DNA of 5,243 nucleotides, taken from positions 1 to 5,243 of the forward strand of contig CAKVBE010000081.1 in assembly GCA_934725005.1 (NCBI GenBank), written 5' to 3'. The translations under genes and the position numbers were made by a program. Below, one piece after another: positions 5,219 to 5,243 of the stretch. Origin of the DNA: an uncultured Rickettsiales bacterium (lineage in GTDB: Bacteria; Pseudomonadota; Alphaproteobacteria; Rickettsiales; UBA1997). Below the pieces are notes generated by a model. The model worked only from the letters and a program-made list of their open reading frames with translations. It did not search any database and was not told where the DNA came from. Within the stretch, counting starts at the first letter, position 1, and each line of letters opens with the position of its first letter.

Positions 5219-5243
5219 TTGTATCGAGTTTGGTTTAATTGTA
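5204..5243 (+). other. possible translation start of a second element running off the window
   Basis: AAAGGAG (5204-5210) is the strongest Shine-Dalgarno sequence I noticed in the window. Eight bases later a TTG at 5219 opens a frame reading (M)YRVWFNC to the edge. It lies just beyond the point where IS30 similarity stops, which would suit a gene of an inserted element. Too little is visible to name a product, and the start codon is not ATG. Confidence 0.2.

Larger units (their letters stand above)
4976..5243 (+). mobile_element. remnant of an IS30-family insertion sequence, left end
   Basis: The element is inferred from the transposase start at 5051 and from the inverted-repeat-like sequence about 50-75 bases before it (near 4976-5001, TGAATTTCAACTTGAAG), a normal distance between a terminal repeat and the transposase gene. 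The exact left boundary cannot be set, because the complementary arm upstream continues the similarity to 4959. The right end is not in the window. The transposase is broken, so this copy is probably immobile. Confidence 0.4.

Overview
The window looks like a chromosomal segment of a very AT-rich bacterium, roughly 70% A+T by eye, using the standard code with TGA as a stop. The best guess is an intracellular alphaproteobacterium of the Rickettsiales type, perhaps Midichloria-like. The reasons are the proteobacterial style of the Rho core, a RuvX N-terminal tail that resembles rickettsial RuvX, the long AT-rich spacers, and a mobile-element remnant. The taxon is inference; nothing in the window names it.

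Layout. Positions 1-31 hold the last codons of an upstream gene, which overlaps by ATGA with a 186-residue lysine/glutamate-rich coiled-coil protein of unknown function (28-588). A long AT-rich hairpin (596-648) follows. Positions 649-887 contain no convincing gene, only a short hairpin and a 26-codon ORF that may be a gene remnant. On the minus strand lies a small protein (888-1196) resembling a family found in alphaproteobacteria and their phages. It has an extended -10 promoter and is divergent from a lactate/malate dehydrogenase family gene (1393-2343).

Positions 2344-2615 form a spacer with a good promoter and a leader hairpin for rho (2616-4256), the transcription terminator, which has a charged N-terminal extension of about 125 residues. 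rho overlaps ruvX (4253-4711) by ATGA, so the two are probably co-transcribed and translationally coupled. They link transcription termination to a RuvX/YqgF RNase H-fold protein implicated in rRNA maturation.

The last 530 bases are accessory. Overlapping alternative hairpins sit at the ruvX stop, followed by an imperfect inverted repeat of about 40 bases per arm enclosing another perfect hairpin. Next comes the helix-turn-helix start of an IS30-family transposase that breaks off after about 40 recognisable residues, possibly because a second element is inserted there.

No entirely new multi-gene system is evident. The most interesting points are the inverted-repeat/IS30 cluster, the Rho extension and leader hairpin, the unusual active-site loop of the dehydrogenase, and the small phage-like gene.
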